A DNA stretch of 64,000 nucleotides, from contig JABDMH010000043.1 of the NCBI GenBank assembly GCA_013001595.1, positions 1 to 64,000 on the forward strand, read 5' to 3'. How positions within the stretch are numbered: the stretch's first letter is position 1; each line of letters begins with the position of its first letter. The notes below the pieces were generated by a model, which worked only from the letters and a program-made list of their open reading frames with translations, searched no databases and was not told where the DNA came from. The DNA comes from Saprospiraceae bacterium. Lineage in GTDB: Bacteria > Bacteroidota > Bacteroidia > Chitinophagales > Saprospiraceae. The position numbers and the translations under genes were made by a program. Positions 46,449 to 53,989 of this stretch are shown piece by piece.

Positions 46449-47831
46449 CTATTTATCTACAAATTTATCTGGATCTATAATGCGTTCAAAGTAATCATAT
46501 TTTCCATTTTGGCCACCTTTCAAGGCTATTTCCAAACCGTCGAAAGCGGCATCCCGTGCATGAGCCACACATAGTGGAGCACCTGGTGCAATGGGGCACA
46601 ATGTCTCCAACGCAGATATTTTAAGCGCCCGGGAAACGTACCCAGAGGTATCGCCTCCACATACGACCACCCTAACATTTTCCACAGCAGCCAAAACCGC
46701 CCGAGTGACTTCAGCAAGCAACTCACCGATTACCTTGCCGGACTTCTGACCAAGTGCATTCTGAACCATTTCAATGTGGTGGTCATCAGGTCCATCGGCT
46801 GTGTATACAACGACATGCTTGCCATTGCGCACATTGATCAGTGCTTCTTGTGTTACCTTTTCCAATTCATGAGCTGCATTGCTTATCAATGCAGACATAT
46901 TGACTTTGATGCCAGCAAAATCGATCGATTGTGCATGGTCCACTTGCTGAGCGGTGACGGGAGAACAACTGCCAGCAACCACCAAAACCCGCTTGGCTAT
47001 ATCCGGATATTCGATCTTGAGGCTTGTGTCTCCGCTCTCCAATTTGCGCACATATTTGGCAAGACCGTATGACAACCCAGAAGATGCAACCGTAAATTGA
47101 GTCTTTCCGGGCCAGCATTCGTACAAAGTCTTAGCGACTACATCCAAGTGATCATAGGACATGGTATCGAAAAGGATGAAATTTCCTTCTGAGTCAGCGA
47201 GATCTTCGTAGTGGCTCTTTACCTCATCATACCCAGCATCCAACGTATGTACATCGATGAGTTTAAATGGACGATCGGTTTGCAGACCGAGATGAAGTCT
47301 AATATCACTTTCGCGCATTGGAGTTACTGGGTGATTTGCCATCACTGGATGTCGATCAAGCCGGTAGGTGATGTCCCCAATTCTAGCGAAAAGATTTCCA
47401 AAAACAACAAATCTATTTAAGAATGGTGCACCGATTAAAATTGGGATTTTATCAGAGGGAAAATATTGACAGGCAATGTCCGTAGCCAACCCTATGTTAC
47501 CAATGTCTGGAGATGAGTCAAGTGTAGAACATACCTTGTACTGAATAAAATCCGTCGGGATCGTATGCATGGCCGAAAAAATGGCTGGCAACTCTATTCG
47601 CATAGCATCTGGGGTGAGACTTCTTGCCACACCTGCCACACCGAATGCGCGTAATTTCATTCCGCCAACGCCTCTTTTCAGTTTAAATGCATCTACTTCA
47701 GCTTGGGTGGGTGCAGATAGAAACAATGCTGTAGGCAATCCATTCAGTGCCAAGGTCTCCATAACATCTGTGGAGCCGGTAAAGTCGTCACCGTAAAATC
47801 CGAGCAATAATTTGTTGTGGATTGTCTTCAC
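46449..47831 (-). CDS. oiaK: Four-carbon acid sugar kinase family (DUF1537), 3-oxo-isoapionate kinase-like
   Basis: A 460-aa kinase of the DUF1537 class. The N-terminal substrate domain has FYGDDFTGSTDVMETLAL, VCSTLDSSPDIGNIGLATD and LIGAPFLNRFVVFGN. The C-terminal nucleotide domain has VVAGSCSPVTAQQV, VVVYTADGPDD and VVCGGDTSGYVSRAL. Members phosphorylate C4-C6 sugar acids or their oxo forms. Next to the oxidoisomerase and the RuBisCO-like protein, the likely substrate is 3-oxo-isoapionate, giving its 4-phosphate. It lies 12 nt from the RuBisCO-like gene. Confidence 0.85.
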   Translation of the reverse strand: MKTIHNKLLLGFYGDDFTGSTDVMETLALNGLPTALFLSAPTQAEVDAFKLKRGVGGMKLRAFGVAGVARSLTPDAMRIELPAIFSAMHTIPTDFIQYKVCSTLDSSPDIGNIGLATDIACQYFPSDKIPILIGAPFLNRFVVFGNLFARIGDITYRLDRHPVMANHPVTPMRESDIRLHLGLQTDRPFKLIDVHTLDAGYDEVKSHYEDLADSEGNFILFDTMSYDHLDVVAKTLYECWPGKTQFTVASSGLSYGLAKYVRKLESGDTSLKIEYPDIAKRVLVVAGSCSPVTAQQVDHAQSIDFAGIKVNMSALISNAAHELEKVTQEALINVRNGKHVVVYTADGPDDHHIEMVQNALGQKSGKVIGELLAEVTRAVLAAVENVRVVVCGGDTSGYVSRALKISALETLCPIAPGAPLCVAHARDAAFDGLEIALKGGQNGKYDYFERIIDPDKFVDK

Positions 47832-47843
47832 TGCTGGTATTTT

Positions 47844-49103
47844 TTAGGTCTTATTGGAGAAAAAAGCTAAAGCTTCTTCCAGCTCAACGTGATCCTTTGC
47901 ATATTCTTCCAGAGATTTCCCTGACAAAGCAGCCTCCCAGCCTTGAATGATGCTCTTTACACCCGCTTCCATACCTGCAGGGTGACCAACAATTCCTCCT
48001 CCGCATAAATACATGAGGTCGGTACTGTCAATGGCTGCAAAAGTGTCTACAGTTTGTCCCGCCCATTGGCCTGATGATAGTACTGGCATAGGACTCCTTA
48101 GATCTGCAAAAGGAGCCAGGCAAGAACGAATAGATCGAATGACAGATTCATCACTTTCACAAAACTTGTTGCGTATGCCATTGGTATGCATATGATCTAC
48201 TCCAGCCAATCGCCAAATCTTTTGATAGGCAGGATAATCCATACCGAGCACGTCACATCTAGTGAGCATTCCCCAACCATTTCTATGTCCATGTACAGGA
48301 AGTTGCGAATAGGAAGTGAAGTATTCAACGGCACTTATTCCGACGGCATTTAAGTTGACCATGGCACATGTAGCACCCATTTGGACAAGATAGTCGTGAC
48401 GATTCAGCATATCATCAATATCACCGCTGAGATTAAATGCATACATTGCCTTCTTTCCAGTCCGTTGGGCATGTCCATCAATGACTTCCATGACTTTACC
48501 AACGCGCTCATCGAATGGTGAATGAGGCGGATCGCCCATTAGTTCGTCATCTTTTATAAAGTCTAGTCCAGCCTCAATGAGTCGCTTTGTTTGTTGTGCA
48601 GTCTGTGAAGGGGTCAACCCTACACTGGGTTTGATGATGGTGCCAATAATTGGTCGATCATAGACACCTACCAAGGATCTCGTACCTGCAATGCCATGGG
48701 CCGGACCAGGGTAGGCCTCTGCAAAATCACCGGGAATATCAAAATCCAATAGTCGCAATCCTGAAAAGGGAGCCAGCTCAAACAAATTTCCTGCAATGGT
48801 CGAAACGAGGTTAGGTAGGTTATATCCAATATTCTCAATAGGCCAGGACAATGTCACCCGTGCCCGATTGATCACCGCACTTTCTTTATAAATGCGTGCT
48901 CCTGATAATGTCGGCCGACCTACCGTCTCTAGGATTTCTATATTCTCTACGGTAGCCCTATGGTTTCGCCTAAGATGATCGGATTCACCGGGTGTCTTAA
49001 TAAAAGTACCACAAGACTGCTCTCCCGCCATCACTTCCGCAGCCTCATCTGGCGGAAATGAAGTCTCAATGAGATAACTGGCCTTAATTCGTTTTGCTAA
49101 CAT
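47844..49103 (-). CDS. RuBisCO-like protein (form IV), OiaT/OiaX-type candidate
   Basis: A 419-aa RuBisCO large-subunit homologue. GTIIKP (Lys158) and the carbamylation/metal motif KDDE (184-187) are kept, as are the His in HGHRNGW and DHMHTNGI. The second Lys of the KPK motif is Ser (KPS, residue 160), and the loop-6 Lys region reads SSGQWAGQ. It is thus not expected to fix CO2. In apionate pathways, RuBisCO-like enzymes either decarboxylate 3-oxo-isoapionate 4-phosphate to L-erythrulose 1-phosphate (OiaX) or split it to glycolate and 3-phosphoglycerate (OiaT). I cannot choose between them. No tetrulose-phosphate isomerase is visible nearby, which slightly favours OiaT. Confidence 0.88.
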   Translation of the reverse strand: MLAKRIKASYLIETSFPPDEAAEVMAGEQSCGTFIKTPGESDHLRRNHRATVENIEILETVGRPTLSGARIYKESAVINRARVTLSWPIENIGYNLPNLVSTIAGNLFELAPFSGLRLLDFDIPGDFAEAYPGPAHGIAGTRSLVGVYDRPIIGTIIKPSVGLTPSQTAQQTKRLIEAGLDFIKDDELMGDPPHSPFDERVGKVMEVIDGHAQRTGKKAMYAFNLSGDIDDMLNRHDYLVQMGATCAMVNLNAVGISAVEYFTSYSQLPVHGHRNGWGMLTRCDVLGMDYPAYQKIWRLAGVDHMHTNGIRNKFCESDESVIRSIRSCLAPFADLRSPMPVLSSGQWAGQTVDTFAAIDSTDLMYLCGGGIVGHPAGMEAGVKSIIQGWEAALSGKSLEEYAKDHVELEEALAFFSNKT

Positions 49104-49130
49104 CGTTGGTTTAGTTTCAGTAATCAGATT

Positions 49131-49937
49131 TCACACTATGGTATGCAAATATCGCATGCTCTGTTCAGCCCACAAATGTTCTTTTCTTACCGTAGCAGCA
49201 ATGGTATCCTCAGGTGCTGGCCAAAGTTCAAGGGTTGCACTCTGGCACCGGCCTGTATTTTCCAAATCGCGAAGTAGTGACACAATGGGCAACATACCCT
49301 GACCGGCAGGAGTGCCGACTACATTAAAGCCCATGTTATGAGAAACTCGCTCTATTCGATAATCTTTGATGTGTACATTTACGGTATGAGGAATTAAAAT
49401 CCTTGACACCTCGCCAAAGCCCTCTCCACATCCAAGTGAGTTTACAGAGTCTAAGCAGATACCTACCCAAGAAGGATCGGTCTGCTCGATAATTTGATGA
49501 AAAGACCTTGCTGATAGTCGGTCATGATTTTCGATGGCCAATATCACATCTAGATCGCGCATACCGTCCAGTGTATCCTGAATGATTGATACGACCTCCT
49601 CCACCGATGGTGCGAAATTAGGACCATCGATTACTGCCCGGAGGAAGGGTGACTCAAAGAAATGAGCTATGCGTAGATATCTCCCCAGCTGCTCGGGTTG
49701 CATACCCCGCATCCCTATCTCAATATCTAAACCCAGATCAGTTGCCTGATGCTTAATGTCAATCAAGATTTGTTGATCAAAAGACAGCAGCGGAAAATTG
49801 TCTGCCAACTGCACACTTTTTGCACCAAGCTCTTTAGCCTTGTTCAAGAAATCAAACACCGTCATGGGTTGATCAGGCAAGAAACCATCAACCCCTATAG
49901 ACCAGGCAAAGGCATATGACCCGACTCCCAATTTCAT
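49131..49937 (-). CDS. Xylose-isomerase-like TIM-barrel protein, possibly OiaC-like decarboxylase
   Basis: A 268-aa sugar phosphate isomerase/epimerase-type barrel. Candidate metal ligands are the Glu of LAIENHD, the Asp of CLDSVNSLG, the His of VHIKDYRI and the Glu of TLELWPAPEDT. The start (GVGSYAFAWSIGVDGF, PMTVFDFLNKAKELGAKSVQLADN) resembles the family that includes 3-oxo-isoapionate decarboxylase (OiaC). It is in the same operon as the dehydrogenase (36 nt upstream) and the RuBisCO-like gene (27 nt downstream). It could instead be an isomerase for a tetrulose intermediate. The exact reaction is open. Confidence 0.75.
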   Translation of the reverse strand: MKLGVGSYAFAWSIGVDGFLPDQPMTVFDFLNKAKELGAKSVQLADNFPLLSFDQQILIDIKHQATDLGLDIEIGMRGMQPEQLGRYLRIAHFFESPFLRAVIDGPNFAPSVEEVVSIIQDTLDGMRDLDVILAIENHDRLSARSFHQIIEQTDPSWVGICLDSVNSLGCGEGFGEVSRILIPHTVNVHIKDYRIERVSHNMGFNVVGTPAGQGMLPIVSLLRDLENTGRCQSATLELWPAPEDTIAATVRKEHLWAEQSMRYLHTIV

Positions 49938-49973
49938 AGCTTCAGATTGTACGGTGCAGCATCTGGACTAAAG

Positions 49974-50996
49974 CTAAGGATATTGCATCATTTTGCAGGT
50001 ACGAGCTGATTCGTAGGCATCGAAGACAAGCTGCAGTGTCCTTAGGTTATCATCACCAGTAGTCTCCACTTGACCATTTTTTAAGAGACCAGCCAAGATG
50101 TTTTTATTGCAGCTATATACACTTGAATGAATCCAACTGTATTCAGGATCCGCCCAAGAAAACCATTTTACTTTTACGGATTCGCGATCGGTACCATCCT
50201 GAGTGGTAACAGAAATCTCTGCATGAGGTCCTAGATACACTGACCCATGCTCTCCCTCCACCAAAATGTAGGTCTCTGGGAAGCTTTCATGTTCCCAAAG
50301 AGATGCGTAGGACATCTCTGCATAACAATGCAGCCCCTGCCCCATCACCATAAATACATTTGCCACATCCTCACCCTTAATCTTTGGATTTATCCTTTGG
50401 GTCTGGCAAGCCAGCGCACTGGCTTCACCGAAAAGAAACCTGGCGACATCTAGGATATGTGTACCCACATCGGTCAGAATAAACTGTTCCAACTCAGCCA
50501 AAAAAGGTTGATTATCATATACGGGAAAACTACTGCAGAATTTGAGGTGTCCCTTGAAGGGTCGTCCTATTAAATTTTGATCTAAAATCTGTTTCAACCT
50601 TCTGATCGGTGCTTGCCATCTGAAATTCTCATGCACATAAAGAGACACACCTTTACTTGCAGCATAACTCACCATTTCGGTGGCAGTTTTCAAATCAGGT
50701 GCCAAAGGCTTCTGGCAGATGATTTGTACCGAGTGATCTGCAGCGAGGCGGCTAAGTGGCGCATGCGAATCTACATCGGATATAATATCTACTGCATCCA
50801 ATGTATGATTGAGAAATAACGACTTGGCATCCCCATACACATGCGGAATATCAAAACGTGTGGCCAATGCCCTTGCCTTGTCTATATCAGGATCACAACA
50901 AGCCACCACATCAACCTCTGCAGGAAACTCCTTCCAAGCGGCAGTTTGAAAACTAGACCAAAAACCACATCCAATAATTGCGATTTTAATGCTCAT
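49974..50996 (-). CDS. apsD: Gfo/Idh/MocA family dehydrogenase, D-apiose dehydrogenase (ApsD) candidate
   Basis: A 340-aa NAD(P)-dependent sugar dehydrogenase. The N-terminal Rossmann fold reads IAIIGCGFWSSFQTAAW, DAVDIISDVDSHAPL and QIICQKPLAPDLKTA with the cofactor-side Lys of the usual EKP motif. The C-terminal domain holds VHENFRWQAPIRRLK and LTDVGTHILDVARFLFG with the conserved Asp and His. ApsD belongs to this family and oxidises D-apiose to D-apionolactone. First gene of the five-gene set ending with the oxidoisomerase. The family is broad, so substrate assignment rests on its neighbours. Confidence 0.78.
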   Translation of the reverse strand: MSIKIAIIGCGFWSSFQTAAWKEFPAEVDVVACCDPDIDKARALATRFDIPHVYGDAKSLFLNHTLDAVDIISDVDSHAPLSRLAADHSVQIICQKPLAPDLKTATEMVSYAASKGVSLYVHENFRWQAPIRRLKQILDQNLIGRPFKGHLKFCSSFPVYDNQPFLAELEQFILTDVGTHILDVARFLFGEASALACQTQRINPKIKGEDVANVFMVMGQGLHCYAEMSYASLWEHESFPETYILVEGEHGSVYLGPHAEISVTTQDGTDRESVKVKWFSWADPEYSWIHSSVYSCNKNILAGLLKNGQVETTGDDNLRTLQLVFDAYESARTCKMMQYP

Positions 50997-51150
50997 TGAA
51001 GCAAGATCTAAACTTTTTTGGTAAGATCCGGTATCTCCCTAGAATAATTCACCTAACTCAGAATTTGGACCTTAAAGCCCTCCTGTGCGCTGATTCCTCT
51101 AATCTGGATTCTGCCACTGGAAAAATCAATGCTATAACCAAAAAACGGAA

Positions 51151-53142
51151 TTATTCCATTTTGAAATTCCTCAGCAGGCTGCCTTCTGACGCTGTCATAA
51201 AAGCGGATAATACATTCATTCGATCGGTCATATTTTGGACATCCAGGGAAATAGTATGTGTAGCATTAAACAAATTGATACGCCACGCGAGACCAAAATC
51301 AAAGCGAAAATAGTCCCTGGTTCTACCTTGATATCCTTCATTTACCTGATAGACATTTTCTGCCCTGGATCTTGAGGCTTCTAAGTCCACCGGAAAAACC
51401 CGATTGCCATCGGCATAAGTCAGTCGTGCATTAATCATCAGAAAATGGTTTTTCTTCCTCCCTAGACTCCATTCTTTTCCCACCAATAAGTTACCGATTC
51501 GATTATTGGCAAAACGAGCAGGCAGGTAGCGGTTCACCCGTGTTTTATATAATGCATCAAACAAGGAAAGGGTACCCAGTAAATACATGCCATTTGCCAA
51601 TGGCCGTTCGATGGTAAGTTCGAAGCCGTAATTTTTACCAGCTCCTTGAGCTACGAGAATACTGCCAATACTATCATTATCAAAAATGATGTCAAAAAGA
51701 TCTGAAGAATTCAGCACCGAATAGGTACTTTGCTCATTTCCGGAGACGGGTACGTGAAATAAGTACTGATAATAAAGTTCTGTTTTTAAGCGGACCCTAT
51801 TGCCTAGTTCTGTCTGATAACCACCGACTACATGAAATGCGCGAGTAAAGGGTAAAGACTTATTGGGCTCTTCAATAACATCGTCTGGCCTCACACGCTC
51901 GATGAAATAGGTGGAAGGATGTTCTGATCTGCTGTAAAGTCCAGACGCTAATGAAAAAATACTATGATTATCAAGGGTGTAATCTACAGATACCCTTGGA
52001 TCTAGCGCAGAGGTTTCGTTGAGAAAAAGATAAGAGAAATGGGCGCCATAATTGATTTTCCAACGTTGGTCAAGCGTTGTTCGCCACTGTGCAAAGCTTT
52101 GAAAAAGGTCAGCCCTTCCGTCATTTCCCAGGAAAAGAAAGACCTGGTCGTCGATTTGGGTTTGGTAATCGTATGAAAACCACTTCCGATTTAATGAAGC
52201 ACCGGCACGAAACAATTGCCTGCGGTTAAATCTATGTGTTAATTCAATCGATCCCACGACATTGATATTGTCAAAAGCAGACTCATCAATATTTCTTGTT
52301 GAAAAGTCCGATGCAGAAATAACCTCCGTTAAATCCCTAAACTGATAGCCGGACAAAGAAAGTGATGAACTTAAGTAGGATTTATCTGACAATAAATATC
52401 TATGGTTTAGACCCACAACCCCCAACTGTTGCGACTCGTGAAAATCAATACTGTCGTCAGCATATTGCCAGGTTGAAGGTGTCCTTGATGCAATAGAAAC
52501 CTCGCTATTTTTTCCACCCAATCCAAATAATGAAAAAGTCCCGAGCTTTTCAGTAGGCACATGCACCTTAAAGGAAAGGTCTTGGTACGACGGTTTCAAC
52601 CTCCCCAAAGAAGTTAGATACTTGTCGATCCATTGCAAGGTAGCGTAGCGATAATTTATCAGGTAGGAGGCACCACTTCCTTTCTTAAAATATCCCTCCG
52701 TGGAAACATCCAGACCTAAATTCCCAATCCCAATGTGATGTTCTCGTTTGTCTGGATTCCCTTTGCGCATTCGCAGGTCAAAAACACCACTAAGTGCATT
52801 GCCAAATTCGGCAGGGAAAGCACCAGTATAAAAATCAGACCGAGCCAGCGCAATAGACGTAAGCATAGAAATGGACCCTCCACCAGCACCTAATCCCCCA
52901 AAATGGTTAGGACTCGGTATATCTACACCCTCTAGGCGCCAAAGCATTCCCCTGGCAGAATTTCCTCGAGTGATGATCTCATTTGACAAGTCATCCCCGC
53001 CATTGAACACTCCAGCATACGACTGCACCATCCTCGATGGATCTGAAACGGATGCCGCATAACGCTGTGTTTGCTCGACACTAAATGACCTCGCTGTTGC
53101 TGAGGCCATCTCATTCAAGGCAGCAGTTTGTCCATCGTCCAT
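51151..53142 (-). CDS. TonB-dependent receptor, plug and barrel part (gene interrupted upstream and near its end)
   Basis: A 663-aa fragment of an outer membrane receptor. It starts inside the plug linker (NEMASATARSFSVEQTQRY), then SVSDPSRMVQSYAGV, TRGNSARGMLWRLEGVDIPSPNH, GAFPAEFGNALSGVFDLRM and a long barrel. The signal peptide, STN and carboxypeptidase-like domains lie in the upstream ORF (53309-53989), separated by a 159-bp insertion. The frame stops after LLRNFKME at 51151. In the neighbouring frame the DNA continues with NGIIPFFGYSIDF and ends at a TAG at 51053-51055, a more natural barrel end, which suggests a 1-nt shift near 51155. The intact gene would end 56 nt before apsD. Confidence 0.85.
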   Translation of the reverse strand: MDDGQTAALNEMASATARSFSVEQTQRYAASVSDPSRMVQSYAGVFNGGDDLSNEIITRGNSARGMLWRLEGVDIPSPNHFGGLGAGGGSISMLTSIALARSDFYTGAFPAEFGNALSGVFDLRMRKGNPDKREHHIGIGNLGLDVSTEGYFKKGSGASYLINYRYATLQWIDKYLTSLGRLKPSYQDLSFKVHVPTEKLGTFSLFGLGGKNSEVSIASRTPSTWQYADDSIDFHESQQLGVVGLNHRYLLSDKSYLSSSLSLSGYQFRDLTEVISASDFSTRNIDESAFDNINVVGSIELTHRFNRRQLFRAGASLNRKWFSYDYQTQIDDQVFLFLGNDGRADLFQSFAQWRTTLDQRWKINYGAHFSYLFLNETSALDPRVSVDYTLDNHSIFSLASGLYSRSEHPSTYFIERVRPDDVIEEPNKSLPFTRAFHVVGGYQTELGNRVRLKTELYYQYLFHVPVSGNEQSTYSVLNSSDLFDIIFDNDSIGSILVAQGAGKNYGFELTIERPLANGMYLLGTLSLFDALYKTRVNRYLPARFANNRIGNLLVGKEWSLGRKKNHFLMINARLTYADGNRVFPVDLEASRSRAENVYQVNEGYQGRTRDYFRFDFGLAWRINLFNATHTISLDVQNMTDRMNVLSAFMTASEGSLLRNFKME

Positions 53143-53174
53143 TTCTACAATTATTTCATCTAGGTCAATACTAG

Positions 53175-53333
53175 TACTCTGTCCACTGAAATATTAGCAA
53201 TAATTCTAAGCCCTCTTGGCCTAATACTGCGTTACAAATCCTCGCCAGGACAAAGGCCCTGCCTACGTTTTGATGCCTTGTCTTAGGCCAAGATCATTTT
53301 AGAATTATCTACAAAATCTCAATGGACAGAGTA
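53175..53333. mobile_element. 159-bp MITE-like palindromic insertion inside the TonB receptor gene
   Basis: The arms 53175-53224 and 53283-53333 are inverted repeats of about 50 bp beginning TACTCTGTCCA at both ends, with a shared TAATTCTAA block and TTGGCCTAA at the inner edge. They flank about 58 nt of unrelated sequence. CTAG directly flanks both sides (53171-53174 and 53334-53337), a probable 4-bp target duplication. Deleting 163 bp restores one open frame across the receptor gene, with VSSIDLDEIIVEMDDG at the junction. No transposase is encoded. The parent element family is not determined. Confidence 0.85.
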
Positions 53334-53989
53334 CTAGATACGGCCATGCCCACATTGAGAACTAGTTCCTTGCCACTTTTCACAAGCACTTGATTTCGCT
53401 GTACTTGCTGATATCCCAAATAATCGAATCGAATATCGTAGCGACCTACTTCTAGTCGTGGCAATTCAAAACGGCCTCGAACGTCGGTACTGGCACCTTT
53501 CTCTCCATTGGCTGTAAGCACCGAAATTGTGGCCCCTACCAATGGAGTTTTAGTATCTTGATCGATCACGTACCCTTTGACTCTTTTGCCATAGACCACC
53601 CCTTCGCGTAGAACAATATTCTTAGCAATCCATCGATGCTCCAGACGGAGTTTATCCATCAATGCATCAATGGCTGAGTATAATGATCCAGCATACTCAA
53701 AGGTCACATGCTGTGGTAGATCAATTTCACTGTAGGAAAAGCGCAGGCTATGACGTTTGCTAAGGTCTTGCAAGATGTACTCCCCACTAACATCCTCATA
53801 AGATAGGTCAACAACAAGGATAGAATCAAACTGTGCAGGTAAGATGTTTGATGTCAAACATAGTACGAGTGCTGTCACCAGAACGTGTCGGAAATGGGTA
53901 AAGTTCGAACTGGCATCGGGCAAAAAATATCTTGATTGACCAGTTGACTTCAAAAACCACATCCCACCTTTTCTAAACCTTATGTCCAT
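53309..53989 (-). CDS. TonB-dependent receptor, N-terminal part (STN and carboxypeptidase-like domains)
   Basis: A 226-aa fragment. A long N-terminal region with a hydrophobic signal stretch (VLVTALVLCLTSNILPAQ) is followed by an STN domain (SGEYILQDLSKRHSLRFSYSE, SLYSAIDALMDKLRLEH). A carboxypeptidase-regulatory-like domain comes next (VKGYVIDQDTKTPLVGATI, STDVRGRFELPRL, DIRFDYLGYQ). The last codons (from CTAG at 53337 onward) come from the inserted element. The rest of the receptor lies in 51151-53142. The ATG at 53989 overlaps the stop of the Nramp-like gene, indicating coupled translation. STN domains usually interact with an anti-sigma factor or bind substrate, but no such regulator is adjacent. 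Confidence 0.85.
   Translation of the reverse strand: MDIRFRKGGMWFLKSTGQSRYFLPDASSNFTHFRHVLVTALVLCLTSNILPAQFDSILVVDLSYEDVSGEYILQDLSKRHSLRFSYSEIDLPQHVTFEYAGSLYSAIDALMDKLRLEHRWIAKNIVLREGVVYGKRVKGYVIDQDTKTPLVGATISVLTANGEKGASTDVRGRFELPRLEVGRYDIRFDYLGYQQVQRNQVLVKSGKELVLNVGMAVSSTLSIEIL

Noticed and set aside
47844-49103. RuBisCO homologue as a sign of carbon fixation
   Set aside because: Key loop-6 and KPK lysines are missing, no phosphoribulokinase is seen, and the neighbours are apionate pathway genes.
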